Source of the DNA: Microcaldota archaeon
GTDB lineage: Archaea; Micrarchaeota; Micrarchaeia; Micrarchaeales; CABMGC01
Assembly (NCBI GenBank): GCA_021803405.1
Contig: JAJZLO010000022.1
Coordinates: 1 to 15,962 of the forward strand
Direction: 5' to 3'
DNA: 15,962 nucleotides
Shown: positions 8,851 through 14,683 of the stretch, piece by piece
Position numbering within the stretch: the stretch's first letter is position 1
How the letters are laid out: each line of letters starts with the position of its first letter
Notes under the pieces: generated by a model
Seen by the model: only the letters and a program-made list of their open reading frames with translations
The model's database searches: none
What the model was told of the DNA's origin: nothing
Translations under genes and position numbers: made by a program

Positions 8851-8867
8851 GAAAAAGGCTCTTTTTC
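8851..8867. terminator. Bidirectional hairpin terminator between the surface protein gene and tRNA-Gly
   Basis: GAAAAAG and CTTTTTC form a perfect 7-base stem around a GCT loop. It sits 24 bases past the plus-strand stop at 8827 and 23 bases past the 3' end of the minus-strand tRNA. Read from either side it gives a run of T, which suits archaeal termination at U-tracts for both converging transcripts. Confidence 0.55.
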
Positions 8868-8889
8868 CAATGAATAATGAATCAAGTTA

Positions 8890-8975
8890 TGCGCCAGTCG
8901 GGATTTGAACCCGAGCGTCGAGCTTATTCCTAGACATTGGGAAGCTCGTATCCTACCAGGCTAGATGACTGGCGC
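8890..8975 (-). tRNA. tRNA-Gly (anticodon CCC) with a 13-base intron
   Basis: The minus strand folds as a complete cloverleaf: acceptor GCGCCAG/CTGGCGC, D stem ATCT/GGAT around AGCCTGGTA, anticodon stem CGAGC/GCTCG, T stem TCGGG/CCCGA around TTCAAAT, and discriminator A at 8890. CCA is not encoded. The spliced anticodon loop is TTCCCAA, giving CCC, which reads GGG. Between anticodon stem halves there are 20 bases instead of 7, so a 13-base intron is required. The mature length is 73. The gene begins 14 bases after the stop of the unknown protein at 8990, so it may be cut from that transcript or use an internal promoter within the end of that gene. Confidence 0.93.
8925..8937 (-). other. tRNA-Gly intron (archaeal bulge-helix-bulge) at position 37/38
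   Basis: TTCC of the anticodon loop pairs with GGAA near the intron's 3' end to make the 4-base central helix. It is flanked by 3-base bulges CAA and TAA. Cutting both bulges after the second base removes 13 bases and restores a 7-base loop. This is the geometry recognised by the archaeal tRNA splicing endonuclease. The outer helix is nearly absent: only TGTCTA separates the second bulge from GGAA. A one-base shift of the boundaries cannot be excluded. Confidence 0.8.
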
Positions 8976-8989
8976 ATTGAAATTTTATT

Positions 8990-9499
8990 TTACTTTTCTT
9001 TTTCTGTTTTATCTTTTCCAATAAGTTTCTTGCCCAATTCTTCTCTTGCTTTCAGATCCAGCATTACCTTATCATACTCCTCTTTTTTAAGAACTCGTTC
9101 AAGTATATATTTTGAGTAATCTACAGATATTTGAGATAAAGAAAGCATTACAGACTGTAACTGATTTATTTTTATAACAATTTCATTCTCAGGCTTTAGT
9201 ATTTCTATTCCGGCAGGAGCAAAGTTGAAAACTGCATTTATAAGTGCGCCTATGTCAGTAAAAAGAGTTGTTACAATGGCACTTGTTGAGTAGACATTGT
9301 CTAGTTTTATAGTCTCATCTATGCTACCAAAACAGTAAACAACACCGGCAGATTTTAGGAGTTTATTGTTTATTAGATCTGCCATGAGAGGTTGAAGCTC
9401 AGACTCATTAGGACTCTGCATATCAAAATAAAGCTTTGTCAAAACTCCACCTTTATGTATTACTTTTTCAGTTACCTCATTTACTTCAGATTTAGGCAT
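8990..9499 (-). CDS. Uncharacterised protein downstream of hisS (169 aa)
   Basis: I do not recognise this family. The 169-residue product looks soluble and alpha/beta. An N-terminal strand segment (VLTKLYFDM) and VVYCFGSIDE are followed by a stretch of small hydrophobic residues (about 75-100, STSAIVTTLFTDIGALINAVFNFAP) that could be a buried helix or a weak membrane association. A long helical part then leads to a Lys/Glu-rich tail (about 120-169). Translation start is well supported: GTGAT at 9503-9507 lies three bases before the ATG and directly after the hisS stop, eight bases upstream of this gene. It sits between hisS and tRNA-Gly on the same strand, so it probably belongs to the thioredoxin-hisS transcription unit. 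A role tied to translation is possible from context only. Confidence 0.75.
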   Translation of the reverse strand: MPKSEVNEVTEKVIHKGGVLTKLYFDMQSPNESELQPLMADLINNKLLKSAGVVYCFGSIDETIKLDNVYSTSAIVTTLFTDIGALINAVFNFAPAGIEILKPENEIVIKINQLQSVMLSLSQISVDYSKYILERVLKKEEYDKVMLDLKAREELGKKLIGKDKTEKEK

Positions 9500-9507
9500 A
9501 ATATCAC

Positions 9508-10809
9508 TTATTTTTTATTTTTATTTATATTTTCTAGTTTTTCTTTAAGAAATTTAATTGATGATTCCAAATCAAGCATCTGTTCCTCGCCAGTTGACAT
9601 GTCTCTTAGCTTGAGTTTATTTGAGGTTCGTTCTATACTGCCAACTATTATAACATAAGGTATCTTAAGCGCATTTGCATAATCAAGTTGTTTGGTTATA
9701 CCTCGTTCAAGAAGATTTATATCGGTAGATATATTGTTCTTTCTGAGAGCTATGCCTATTGAAATTGCATACTCCTGATTTTCTTTATTTATATATGCAA
9801 TGTACGCCTTTGCATATGTTTTTGTTTTGTCCTTTTCCAATACTTGAAAAACTCTGTTTATACCTATGGAAGATCCTACTGCAGGTATATCTCTTTTAAG
9901 ATATTTACTTATTAGCTTGTCATATCTACCTCCAGATGCTATAGAAGGCAAACGTTTGCCGTTTTCAATTAGTATAACTTCCCAAACTAAGCCGGTATAA
10001 TACTCCATTCCCCTTGCTAATGAAAGATCTATTATTACCTCTTTATCTAAGCCATATTTTTTTAATAATGACAAAAGCGTTGTAATCTTTTCTATCTCTG
10101 CTTTAGACTCTCCAAGTATATTTTCCAGTTTTGAGAGTTTTTCAGCGTTTCCATAATCAGAGAGTATAAGATCTAAAAGTTCTGTTACTGTATTATCATC
10201 TACACCTTTTTGGATTATTTGTTTTTTTGTCTCTTCTTTGCCTATTTTTTGCAACTTATCTATTATTCTCATTATAGGTATGTGTAACTCGCCATTTATT
10301 CTTAGATGATCCATTATTGAACCTAAAAGCGCTCTGCTATTTATTAAAATTGAGGCAGATGTTACACCTATAGAACTTAATGCGGCCATAGTAGCTGAGA
10401 TTAATTCAGCTTCAGCTGTTATGTCTGCGTTCCCAACTATGTCAATATCTGCTTGGACAAACTCTCTGTCTCGCATCTTTTGCGGTTCATCCATTCTCCA
10501 GACCGTACCTATTTGGTAGCGTTTGAATGGTAGTATGATGTCCTTATTCATTGAGATGTATCTTGCAAGAGGAACTGTAAGGTCATACCTTAGACCTTCA
10601 ACCTTACCTTCTATTACATAAATCTCCTTCTCATTCTCGTCACCATACGCCTTTGAGGTCAGTGTATCTAAAAGCTCAAGCGCTGGAGTTTCTAAAGGAT
10701 AAAAGCCATACAATCGGTATATGTGCTCAATCTTCTTCTTTATGGCTTTTAGCATTATTGCCTCTTCTGGTTTAAAGTCAGAGGTTCCTCTTGGCAAAGA
10801 TATGGCCAT
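9508..10809 (-). CDS. hisS: Histidyl-tRNA synthetase
   Basis: The 433-residue class II aminoacyl-tRNA synthetase charges tRNA-His with histidine in the cytoplasm. Motif 1 begins with LPRGTSDFKPEEA (5-17). Motif 2 spans about 101-126 and includes RMDEP and REFVQADIDIVG. The HisRS-specific signatures are RGMEYYTG (about 266-273) and SGGRYDKL (about 292-299). Motif 3 is GSSIGINRVF (about 312-321). A C-terminal HGTP anticodon-binding domain spans about 333-425. The length fits the family. The start at 10809 has TTGAT three bases upstream, a one-mismatch form of the window's start motif, and begins 9 bases after the thioredoxin stop, so the two are likely co-transcribed. HisZ-type paralogues are unlikely because all catalytic motifs are present. 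Confidence 0.96.
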   Translation of the reverse strand: MAISLPRGTSDFKPEEAIMLKAIKKKIEHIYRLYGFYPLETPALELLDTLTSKAYGDENEKEIYVIEGKVEGLRYDLTVPLARYISMNKDIILPFKRYQIGTVWRMDEPQKMRDREFVQADIDIVGNADITAEAELISATMAALSSIGVTSASILINSRALLGSIMDHLRINGELHIPIMRIIDKLQKIGKEETKKQIIQKGVDDNTVTELLDLILSDYGNAEKLSKLENILGESKAEIEKITTLLSLLKKYGLDKEVIIDLSLARGMEYYTGLVWEVILIENGKRLPSIASGGRYDKLISKYLKRDIPAVGSSIGINRVFQVLEKDKTKTYAKAYIAYINKENQEYAISIGIALRKNNISTDINLLERGITKQLDYANALKIPYVIIVGSIERTSNKLKLRDMSTGEEQMLDLESSIKFLKEKLENINKNKK

Positions 10810-10818
10810 TATATCAAT

Positions 10819-11133
10819 CTACATATTCTTTTCAAGCCATTTTTTGAAAGATTCTTTAGGTAAAGCACCTACAGAGGTAGCCTTTACATGGCCGTTTACA
10901 AATAAAAGTACGGTCGGTATGCTCATTATATTGAACTTACCAGCCGTTTCTTGATTATCGTCAGTATTTAACTTTGCAAACTTTACCTTTCCAGTAAACT
11001 CCTTCTCTGTTTCTTCAATTATAGGTGAGAATATTCTGCATGGTCCACACCAAGGAGCCCAGAAATCAACAACAACGGGCACCTTTGATTTTTCAACTTC
11101 TTGTTCAAAATTCTTATCAGTTAGGTCTAACAT
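10819..11133 (-). CDS. trxA: Thioredoxin
   Basis: The 104-residue protein is a standard-length thioredoxin, a cytoplasmic dithiol-disulfide oxidoreductase. It shows DFWAPWCGPCR with the redox pair Cys29 and Cys32, the buried Asp23, and the cis-proline motif SIPT before the VLLFVNG strand. I place the start at 11133 (MLDLTDKNF) because this gives the family length and has GGTGT four bases upstream, in the same register as GTGAT motifs elsewhere in the window. The frame is open further up to an ATG at 11208, which would add 25 Lys-rich residues without signal-peptide character. A TATA-like element near 11225-11240 would put a transcript start close to 11208, so the longer form is not excluded. 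It is the first gene of a unit with hisS. Confidence 0.93.
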   Translation of the reverse strand: MLDLTDKNFEQEVEKSKVPVVVDFWAPWCGPCRIFSPIIEETEKEFTGKVKFAKLNTDDNQETAGKFNIMSIPTVLLFVNGHVKATSVGALPKESFKKWLEKNM

Positions 11134-11224
11134 TTTAACACCATATATAATTTTGTTTTTTTGTTTATTTATAGCTTTCTGAAAAAGACGGTAGGTAAGT
11201 ACATTCATATATTTTTGAAAAGAG

Positions 11225-11243
11225 TTAAATATTTTATTAATAA
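11225..11243. promoter_or_regulatory. Divergent promoter region between thioredoxin and histone genes
   Basis: The AT-rich tract TTAAATATTTTATTAATAA lies midway between the minus-strand thioredoxin unit and the plus-strand histone unit. Read either way it contains box A-like sequence (ATTTAA on minus, TTTATTAA on plus). I cannot assign one box to each direction with certainty. Confidence 0.4.
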
Positions 11244-11309
11244 CATAATAGTATGTGATGAGCTTAATACTTCTGATTAAATGTGATGAAGATCTTGAGT
11301 ACTGATTTA

Positions 11310-11525
11310 ATGGCTAAGATACCTAAAAACTCTATAAAAAAACTTGTTAAAAATTACTTTGGAGCAAGTATAACCGAGGATGGGGCAGATGAGCTTGCCC
11401 AGATACTTGAAAAAAAAGCTAATGATATATCGAAGTTTGCGGTTAGCAATGCAAAGCTAAAAGGAAGAGATAAAGTTACAAGGGAAGATATTAAAAAATA
11501 CATATTAAATGGTTCTGATGAGTAA
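11310..11525 (+). CDS. Archaeal histone-fold DNA-binding protein
   Basis: The 71-residue product has the helix-loop-helix layout of archaeal histones. A short helix (SIKKLVKNYFG) is followed by a long central helix (about residues 20-48) and then by GRDKVTREDIKKYI, which matches the family's GRKT-x-x-x-EDI segment. It would dimerise and wrap DNA. Positions that contact DNA in HMfB are altered: the loop-2 Lys-Thr pair is Asp-Lys here, and no Arg follows the first loop. The tail is short and acidic (NGSDE). I chose 11310 because CTGAT lies three bases upstream and the length then fits. The frame also extends to a GTG at 11283, adding nine residues. It overlaps the next gene by 17 bases. A TAF-like histone-fold regulator is the alternative. 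Confidence 0.85.
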   Translation: MAKIPKNSIKKLVKNYFGASITEDGADELAQILEKKANDISKFAVSNAKLKGRDKVTREDIKKYILNGSDE

Positions 11526-12057
11526 GCTCACAATTTATAAAAAATCTGAAGGCAGATACATAACAGAACAGTATGAAAAGGATAACGATAAAATAATAAC
11601 TATTTTTGAAAGGATAAATAATGGCGTAGTCATAAGCAATATTTCGTACGAAAACGGAGTTATTTCCCAAAAATACCTCAAGAACAGCACAATTCCAGAT
11701 AGTTTTATTAATGAGTTACATAGGGAGTTTTCTGTAACTGAAAAAAAAGATGCTCAAAAAACCACTATTGGAAAAAAATGTGACTCTTGTAGCGGAGCAT
11801 TATATAGAGAGTTAGAAGCAGTAGACACATGGAATATAAAAGAGATTCCAGTAGTGCCTATATTTAGATGCGACTCTTGCGGAAAACGATTTTATTCTAT
11901 GACAAAATCTTATCTTGAATCCCTTGTAAATGAGAACAAAGAGTTGTTTGAAGAGGTAGACCTTTTGGAAATGGAAAAAAATAAAGAGGAGTTCATTAAA
12001 ACATTAAATGAGTATATAATAAGAATTTTTGCGTCTAAAAAGATAAGTAGAATTTAG
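11509..12057 (+). CDS. Uncharacterised zinc-ribbon protein with C-terminal helix (182 aa)
   Basis: I do not recognise a named family. The N-terminal 80 residues alternate short strands (LTIYKK, GRYITEQYE, KIITIFERI). A central zinc ribbon uses Cys91, Cys94, Cys121 and Cys124 in two CDSC motifs about 26 residues apart. A Glu/Lys-rich helix, probably a coiled coil, occupies about 135-175. This is compatible with a nucleic-acid or protein-binding role in transcription or chromatin, but no catalytic motif is seen. The gene overlaps the end of the histone gene, and the start could be ATG 11509 or ATG 11518 (ATGAGTAA overlapping the histone stop). Neither has a clear Shine-Dalgarno, so expression may depend on coupling to the histone gene. 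Confidence 0.75.
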   Translation: MVLMSKLTIYKKSEGRYITEQYEKDNDKIITIFERINNGVVISNISYENGVISQKYLKNSTIPDSFINELHREFSVTEKKDAQKTTIGKKCDSCSGALYRELEAVDTWNIKEIPVVPIFRCDSCGKRFYSMTKSYLESLVNENKELFEEVDLLEMEKNKEEFIKTLNEYIIRIFASKKISRI

Positions 12058-12070
12058 TATATGTGATGGT

Positions 12071-12304
12071 ATGGTCAAGATATCAGAGTTTTATGGAAAA
12101 AAGATAATATCCACAGAAGGCAGGATAATAGGAGAGGTAAAGGGTTTAATGCTTAATTTTGAAGATGGAGCAGTATCACATCTTTTAATCTCAGACCCTG
12201 AAAAGCTGCTAAGAAGCGCTGATCCTAGAAATGAGCTAAGAACAGGAAGCGTTGCTTATAAAAGAGTAAAAAGTGTATCTGAGAATATAGTTGCTGGAAA
12301 GTAA
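12071..12304 (+). CDS. PRC-barrel domain protein (77 aa)
   Basis: The 77-residue product is a stand-alone PRC-barrel. It has an opening strand with FYGKKIISTEGRIIGEVKGLMLNFEDG, a typical PRC hairpin, then SHLLISD and a closing GSVAYKRVKSVSENIVAG, matching the family's 'I-P-Y-x-x-V-x-x-I' end. PRC barrels are found in RNA-processing and membrane-anchoring proteins. In archaea, small PRC proteins (CdpB) and the PRC part of CdvA take part in cell division, so that is one possible role; nothing here proves it. The start is firm: GTGAT at 12063-12067, three bases before the ATG. It is the last gene of the histone unit, 13 bases after the zinc-ribbon gene. Confidence 0.85.
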   Translation: MVKISEFYGKKIISTEGRIIGEVKGLMLNFEDGAVSHLLISDPEKLLRSADPRNELRTGSVAYKRVKSVSENIVAGK

Positions 12305-12321
12305 AGAGTCGTTTATTTTTA

Positions 12322-12346
12322 TACCAAACTCCACTCATTTTTGGTA
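12322..12346 (+). terminator. Stem-loop terminator after the histone unit
   Basis: TACCAAA and TTTGGTA form a perfect 7-base stem with an 11-base loop. A T-rich run (GTTTATTTTTA, 12311-12321) just precedes it after the PRC gene stop. Position between two converging units supports a termination role; in archaea the T-run itself may be the effective signal. Confidence 0.45.
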
Positions 12347-12351
12347 ATAGG

Positions 12352-12379
12352 TAGTAGATAATATGTATATTCACTACTA
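12352..12379. repeat. Imperfect inverted repeat in the convergent intergenic region
   Basis: TAGTAG at the left end pairs with CTACTA at the right. Inside, AATAT and ATATT pair again across a two-base centre, separated from the outer arms by a two-base mismatch. It lies between the stops of the PRC gene and rpoP. It could be a second terminator or a dyad binding site; chance cannot be excluded in AT-rich DNA. Confidence 0.35.
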
Positions 12380-12412
12380 TCGATTACTATTTTTAGAGAT
12401 ACAATAAATTAG

Positions 12413-12427
12413 AAAAATAAAACAAAC
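12413..12427 (-). terminator. U-tract terminator after rpoP
   Basis: On the minus strand, immediately after the rpoP stop, the sequence reads TTTGTTTTATTTTTC. Oligo-T runs on the non-template strand are the usual archaeal termination signal, and this closes the long SBDS-exosome-rpoP operon. Confidence 0.5.
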
Positions 12428-12429
12428 CT

Positions 12430-12564
12430 TTAATCAGTACTTACTTCCTTAGCCAAAGAGGATCTTTTCTTTACAAGAACTCTGTAGCCACAGTAAGGAC
12501 ATCTTATTGTATTTTTTTCTAATGCTTTAAGTTCTTTTCCGCAATGCATGCAAACATATGCCAT
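12430..12564 (-). CDS. rpoP: DNA-directed RNA polymerase subunit P (Rpo12)
   Basis: A 44-residue protein reads MAYVCMHCGKELKALEKNTI followed by RCPYCGYRVLVKKR. The two CxxC pairs (Cys5/Cys8 and Cys22/Cys25) form the zinc ribbon of Rpo12 (eukaryotic Rpb12). The RCPYCGYR(V/I)L segment is the family signature. In the polymerase it bridges Rpo3 and the Rpo2 wall. The length is typical. The start has GTGAT at 12568-12572 three bases upstream, and the stop TGA of the preceding gene lies inside that motif, so translation is probably coupled. It is the last gene of the SBDS-exosome-L37Ae operon, matching its position near L37Ae in other archaea. Confidence 0.95.
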   Translation of the reverse strand: MAYVCMHCGKELKALEKNTIRCPYCGYRVLVKKRSSLAKEVSTD

Positions 12565-12568
12565 TTAA

Positions 12569-12928
12569 TCACTTTTTAATAGTTTTTAGCCACTTTGTCA
12601 ACTCTTTATGAAGAGCGGACTTTGAGGTATCTATGACCCTAATATTCATCGATGTTTTGTATTCTTCTTCACTTAAGGAAAGTACAGGCGAGTACTTATC
12701 ATCTCTAGCAAAATGTATCTCCAGCCAGTGAACCTTTCCATTTAAATAATCCTTTACAACCTCTTCACTCATAGGAAGAGATGAAAAACTAAATAGCACT
12801 CCGTTGCACCAGTATAACGGCATCGTCCCTGCAGGAGTGACCCTTTCGCGTAAAAGATCCTCTTTCTCTACCTCTACCGTTTCATGCACAACAAGCTCGG
12901 TTATTGGTGAGAAGGTTATTTTTACCAT
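12569..12928 (-). CDS. Uncharacterised protein between L37Ae and RpoP (119 aa)
   Basis: I do not recognise this 119-residue protein. It reads as soluble alpha/beta. Strands at the N-terminus (VKITFSP, ELVVHETVEV) are followed by a PLYWCNGVLFSFSSLP hydrophobic core segment (about 37-52), a KVHWLEIHFARDD strand (about 65-77) and a Lys-rich C-terminal helix. There is one cysteine, no zinc motif and no membrane helix. The start at 12928 has ATGAG three bases upstream and is 8 bases after the L37Ae stop. Its own TGA stop lies inside the GTGAT motif that starts rpoP. In many archaea this neighbourhood holds Brix/IMP4 or KEOPS Pcc1 genes, but I see no convincing match to either. Operon position suggests a role in ribosome, RNA or transcription machinery; that is inference only. 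Confidence 0.75.
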   Translation of the reverse strand: MVKITFSPITELVVHETVEVEKEDLLRERVTPAGTMPLYWCNGVLFSFSSLPMSEEVVKDYLNGKVHWLEIHFARDDKYSPVLSLSEEEYKTSMNIRVIDTSKSALHKELTKWLKTIKK

Positions 12929-12936
12929 TAGCTCAT

Positions 12937-13167
12937 CTAACTTCTGGTAAGAACCTTTGTTGCGGTTTCACCGCTTGAGGTCTTCATTGTGTATGCGCCT
13001 CCCGCATATGTAGCGTTGCAGTACTTGCATTTCCATATGCCGACATTTATTCTTTTTACAGCTTCCTTCCCGCAAACGTCGCATTTGTACTTTGTGTTTT
13101 TTTGTTTTATTACCGAGGCTTCTCTTTTTCTTAAGTTTACTCCGTATCTTATACTTTTATTTGCCAC
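12937..13167 (-). CDS. rpl37ae: Large-subunit ribosomal protein L37Ae (eL43)
   Basis: The 76-residue protein is a zinc-ribbon component of the 50S subunit. The ribbon uses Cys29, Cys32 (CDVC), Cys47 and Cys50 (CKYC). The order YKCDVCGK, WKCKYC and YAGGAYT is characteristic of L37Ae, as is the basic N-terminus with RYGVNLRKRE. The start codon is GTG at 13167, chosen because GGTGAT lies exactly three bases upstream and the length fits. The upstream rrp42 stop TGA is the very trinucleotide before the GTG, so the Shine-Dalgarno is written in the last codons of rrp42 (Gly-Asp). The position directly after rrp42 is conserved in archaeal exosome operons. Confidence 0.96.
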   Translation of the reverse strand: MANKSIRYGVNLRKREASVIKQKNTKYKCDVCGKEAVKRINVGIWKCKYCNATYAGGAYTMKTSSGETATKVLTRS

Positions 13168-13944
13168 TCAATCACCTTGTGTTTTTTTCAATATATCTCT
13201 AAGTTCCTTTGACTTTTCAAAGGAAATATCTATAAACTCGTCAATATCAGAGCTCTTCAATGAGCCGCCTAGACCTTTTTGCATGGCCCTTATAACATCA
13301 GAATCTGTAGCTATTGTTATTCTTGCATCTGCTAATGACTCCTCGTTTGCTGTGGGATCCAAAAGCCTTCCTCCAGGAACCTTTACAAACGTACAGGAAG
13401 TTACAATATTCTTTGTAAATAGCTTTTCAGAGCTTTCCCTTATAACAGCATTGTTTTCATATTTAGGCATTCTGCAGGTCAGAAGAGCTGCCATTGAAGC
13501 TAATGTACCAGCATCGAAAATATTCCCATCGTTGTTAAGAACATATAGATCTATAAAAACGCTCCATACCTTACCTTCCTCTATAAAGAGTTTTGAGGTA
13601 TCTAAAACGCCTGCTGCTCGTATGCCTCTATCAACCACACGTGCAAACTCCACTCCTAAAGGAGTAGGAGGCCCTATATCATAATTGTCATCTGCCATTG
13701 GCAAAAGTTCAGCTGAGGTGGTTATATTGCCGTCCTCCGGCGTATCACGCATTGGTTCAGAAACATCGATTTTTATTCCGGCAAGCACCTTTGTATTTCC
13801 AAGCTCAACTATTGCAGAACCTTCTGCGTTTGGTATCTCATTTGTTTTTATTGAGATCTTTCTGAAAGAAAAATGAGCTCTGTTGTCATCTCTGAGCCCT
13901 TTTGAAATCCTTCCTTTTAAATACTCATTAGTTATTATTTGCAT
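13168..13944 (-). CDS. rrp42: Exosome complex subunit Rrp42
   Basis: This is the catalytically inactive RNase PH-like partner of Rrp41 in the hexameric ring of the archaeal exosome, 258 residues with the start used here. Recognisable are an N-terminal helix with LKGRISKGLRDDNR, then GSAIVELGNTKVLAGIK, PLGVEFARVVDRGIRAAG and LDTSKLFIEEGKVWSVFIDLYVLNNDGN, with DAGTLASMAALL after them. The frame is open to an ATG at 13968, eight residues further upstream. However, GTGAT at 13948-13952 lies three bases before the ATG at 13944, and the longer form would overlap rrp41, so 13944 is preferred. The stop of rrp41 (TGA) is embedded in that motif. Confidence 0.95.
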   Translation of the reverse strand: MQIITNEYLKGRISKGLRDDNRAHFSFRKISIKTNEIPNAEGSAIVELGNTKVLAGIKIDVSEPMRDTPEDGNITTSAELLPMADDNYDIGPPTPLGVEFARVVDRGIRAAGVLDTSKLFIEEGKVWSVFIDLYVLNNDGNIFDAGTLASMAALLTCRMPKYENNAVIRESSEKLFTKNIVTSCTFVKVPGGRLLDPTANEESLADARITIATDSDVIRAMQKGLGGSLKSSDIDEFIDISFEKSKELRDILKKTQGD

Positions 13945-13947
13945 AGT

Positions 13948-13952
13948 ATCAC
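13948..13952 (-). promoter_or_regulatory. Shine-Dalgarno motif deciding the rrp42 start
   Basis: GTGAT on the minus strand can pair with AUCAC of the 16S rRNA 3' tail. It stands three bases before ATG 13944 and contains the rrp41 stop. The same arrangement precedes rpoP, which makes 13944 a better start than ATG 13968. Confidence 0.7.
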
Positions 13953-14683
13953 TTTTTGTATTTTTCATCTATAGCTTCATAACGTTTTAGCAACGCTTCT
14001 CTTTGTAGTTTTGAGATTTTCTTGCCTGATTCAAATATAAGAGACATGGCTTCTGAGTACTGTTTTTTTGTAAGTGAACCATCCATCTGCAGCAGTACTA
14101 CCTCATTGCTCCTTGGAAGTACAGCAACTGGCATATCGGCATCAGAGTAATTATCTTCCACTTTGTTAAGATCAAGAATAACTGTCTCGCCGACCTTTCC
14201 TGCAGAAACTGAATAAGGCATATCTCTCATAGGTATTCCGGATGTTGCAAGTGCTACCGCAGCGCAGGTAATTCCTGCTGCTCGTGTACCGCCGTCACTT
14301 TGAAGAACCTCTACATATATGCTTATCTCTGTTCCTGGAAATTGATCAAGAAGTATAACATTTTCGAATACCTCTCCTGTAACCTTTGAAATCTCAATTG
14401 CACGCCTATTCATTCCGCTTCTTCCATGCTCTTCACTTGAAGAGAAAGGTGCCATCATATATCTGCACTTTATGACCGCTTTGTTTGGATTTGCCGTATG
14501 TCTTGGCAACGCTTCGTTAGGACCATGTATTGCTGCAATTATTTTGTTGTTTCCCCACTCTATGTATGCGGAACCTTGCGCATTCTTAACTACATTGGTA
14601 AGTATTTTTATATCTCTTAAGTCTCCAGGAAGCCTTCCGTCAAGACGCTTTCCATCCTTTATTAACTCCATATTTCCTTTCAT
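13949..14683 (-). CDS. rrp41: Exosome complex subunit Rrp41 (catalytic RNase PH subunit)
   Basis: The 244-residue protein is the phosphorolytic 3'-5' exonuclease and tailing subunit of the archaeal exosome. Family features are RLDGRLPGDLRDI near the N-terminus, QGSAYIEWGNNKIIAAIHGP, the phosphate/RNA-binding Arg pair in GMNRRAIE (Arg93 and Arg94), SDGGTRAAGITCAAVALA, and the active-site acidic segment SDADMPVAVLP (Asp181 and Asp183), so it should be catalytically competent. The start at 14683 overlaps the rrp4 stop by one base (TAATG) and has ATGAT three bases upstream. An ATG at 14671 (MELIKDGKR) is a second option. It lies between rrp4 and rrp42, the standard archaeal order. Confidence 0.97.
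   Translation of the reverse strand: MKGNMELIKDGKRLDGRLPGDLRDIKILTNVVKNAQGSAYIEWGNNKIIAAIHGPNEALPRHTANPNKAVIKCRYMMAPFSSSEEHGRSGMNRRAIEISKVTGEVFENVILLDQFPGTEISIYVEVLQSDGGTRAAGITCAAVALATSGIPMRDMPYSVSAGKVGETVILDLNKVEDNYSDADMPVAVLPRSNEVVLLQMDGSLTKKQYSEAMSLIFESGKKISKLQREALLKRYEAIDEKYKK

Noticed and set aside
8890..8975. tRNA-Gly as an integration site explaining the giant neighbour gene
   Set aside because: There is no integrase, no duplicated tRNA 3' end and no change in base composition at the boundary.
12989..13684. A 231-residue plus-strand open frame opposite rpl37ae and rrp42
   Set aside because: It lies antisense to two certain genes, is Ser/Phe-rich as expected of a shadow frame, and has no start motif.
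13945..13968. Longer Rrp42 start at ATG 13968
   Set aside because: It would overlap rrp41 and add eight residues, while a perfect start motif sits three bases before ATG 13944.
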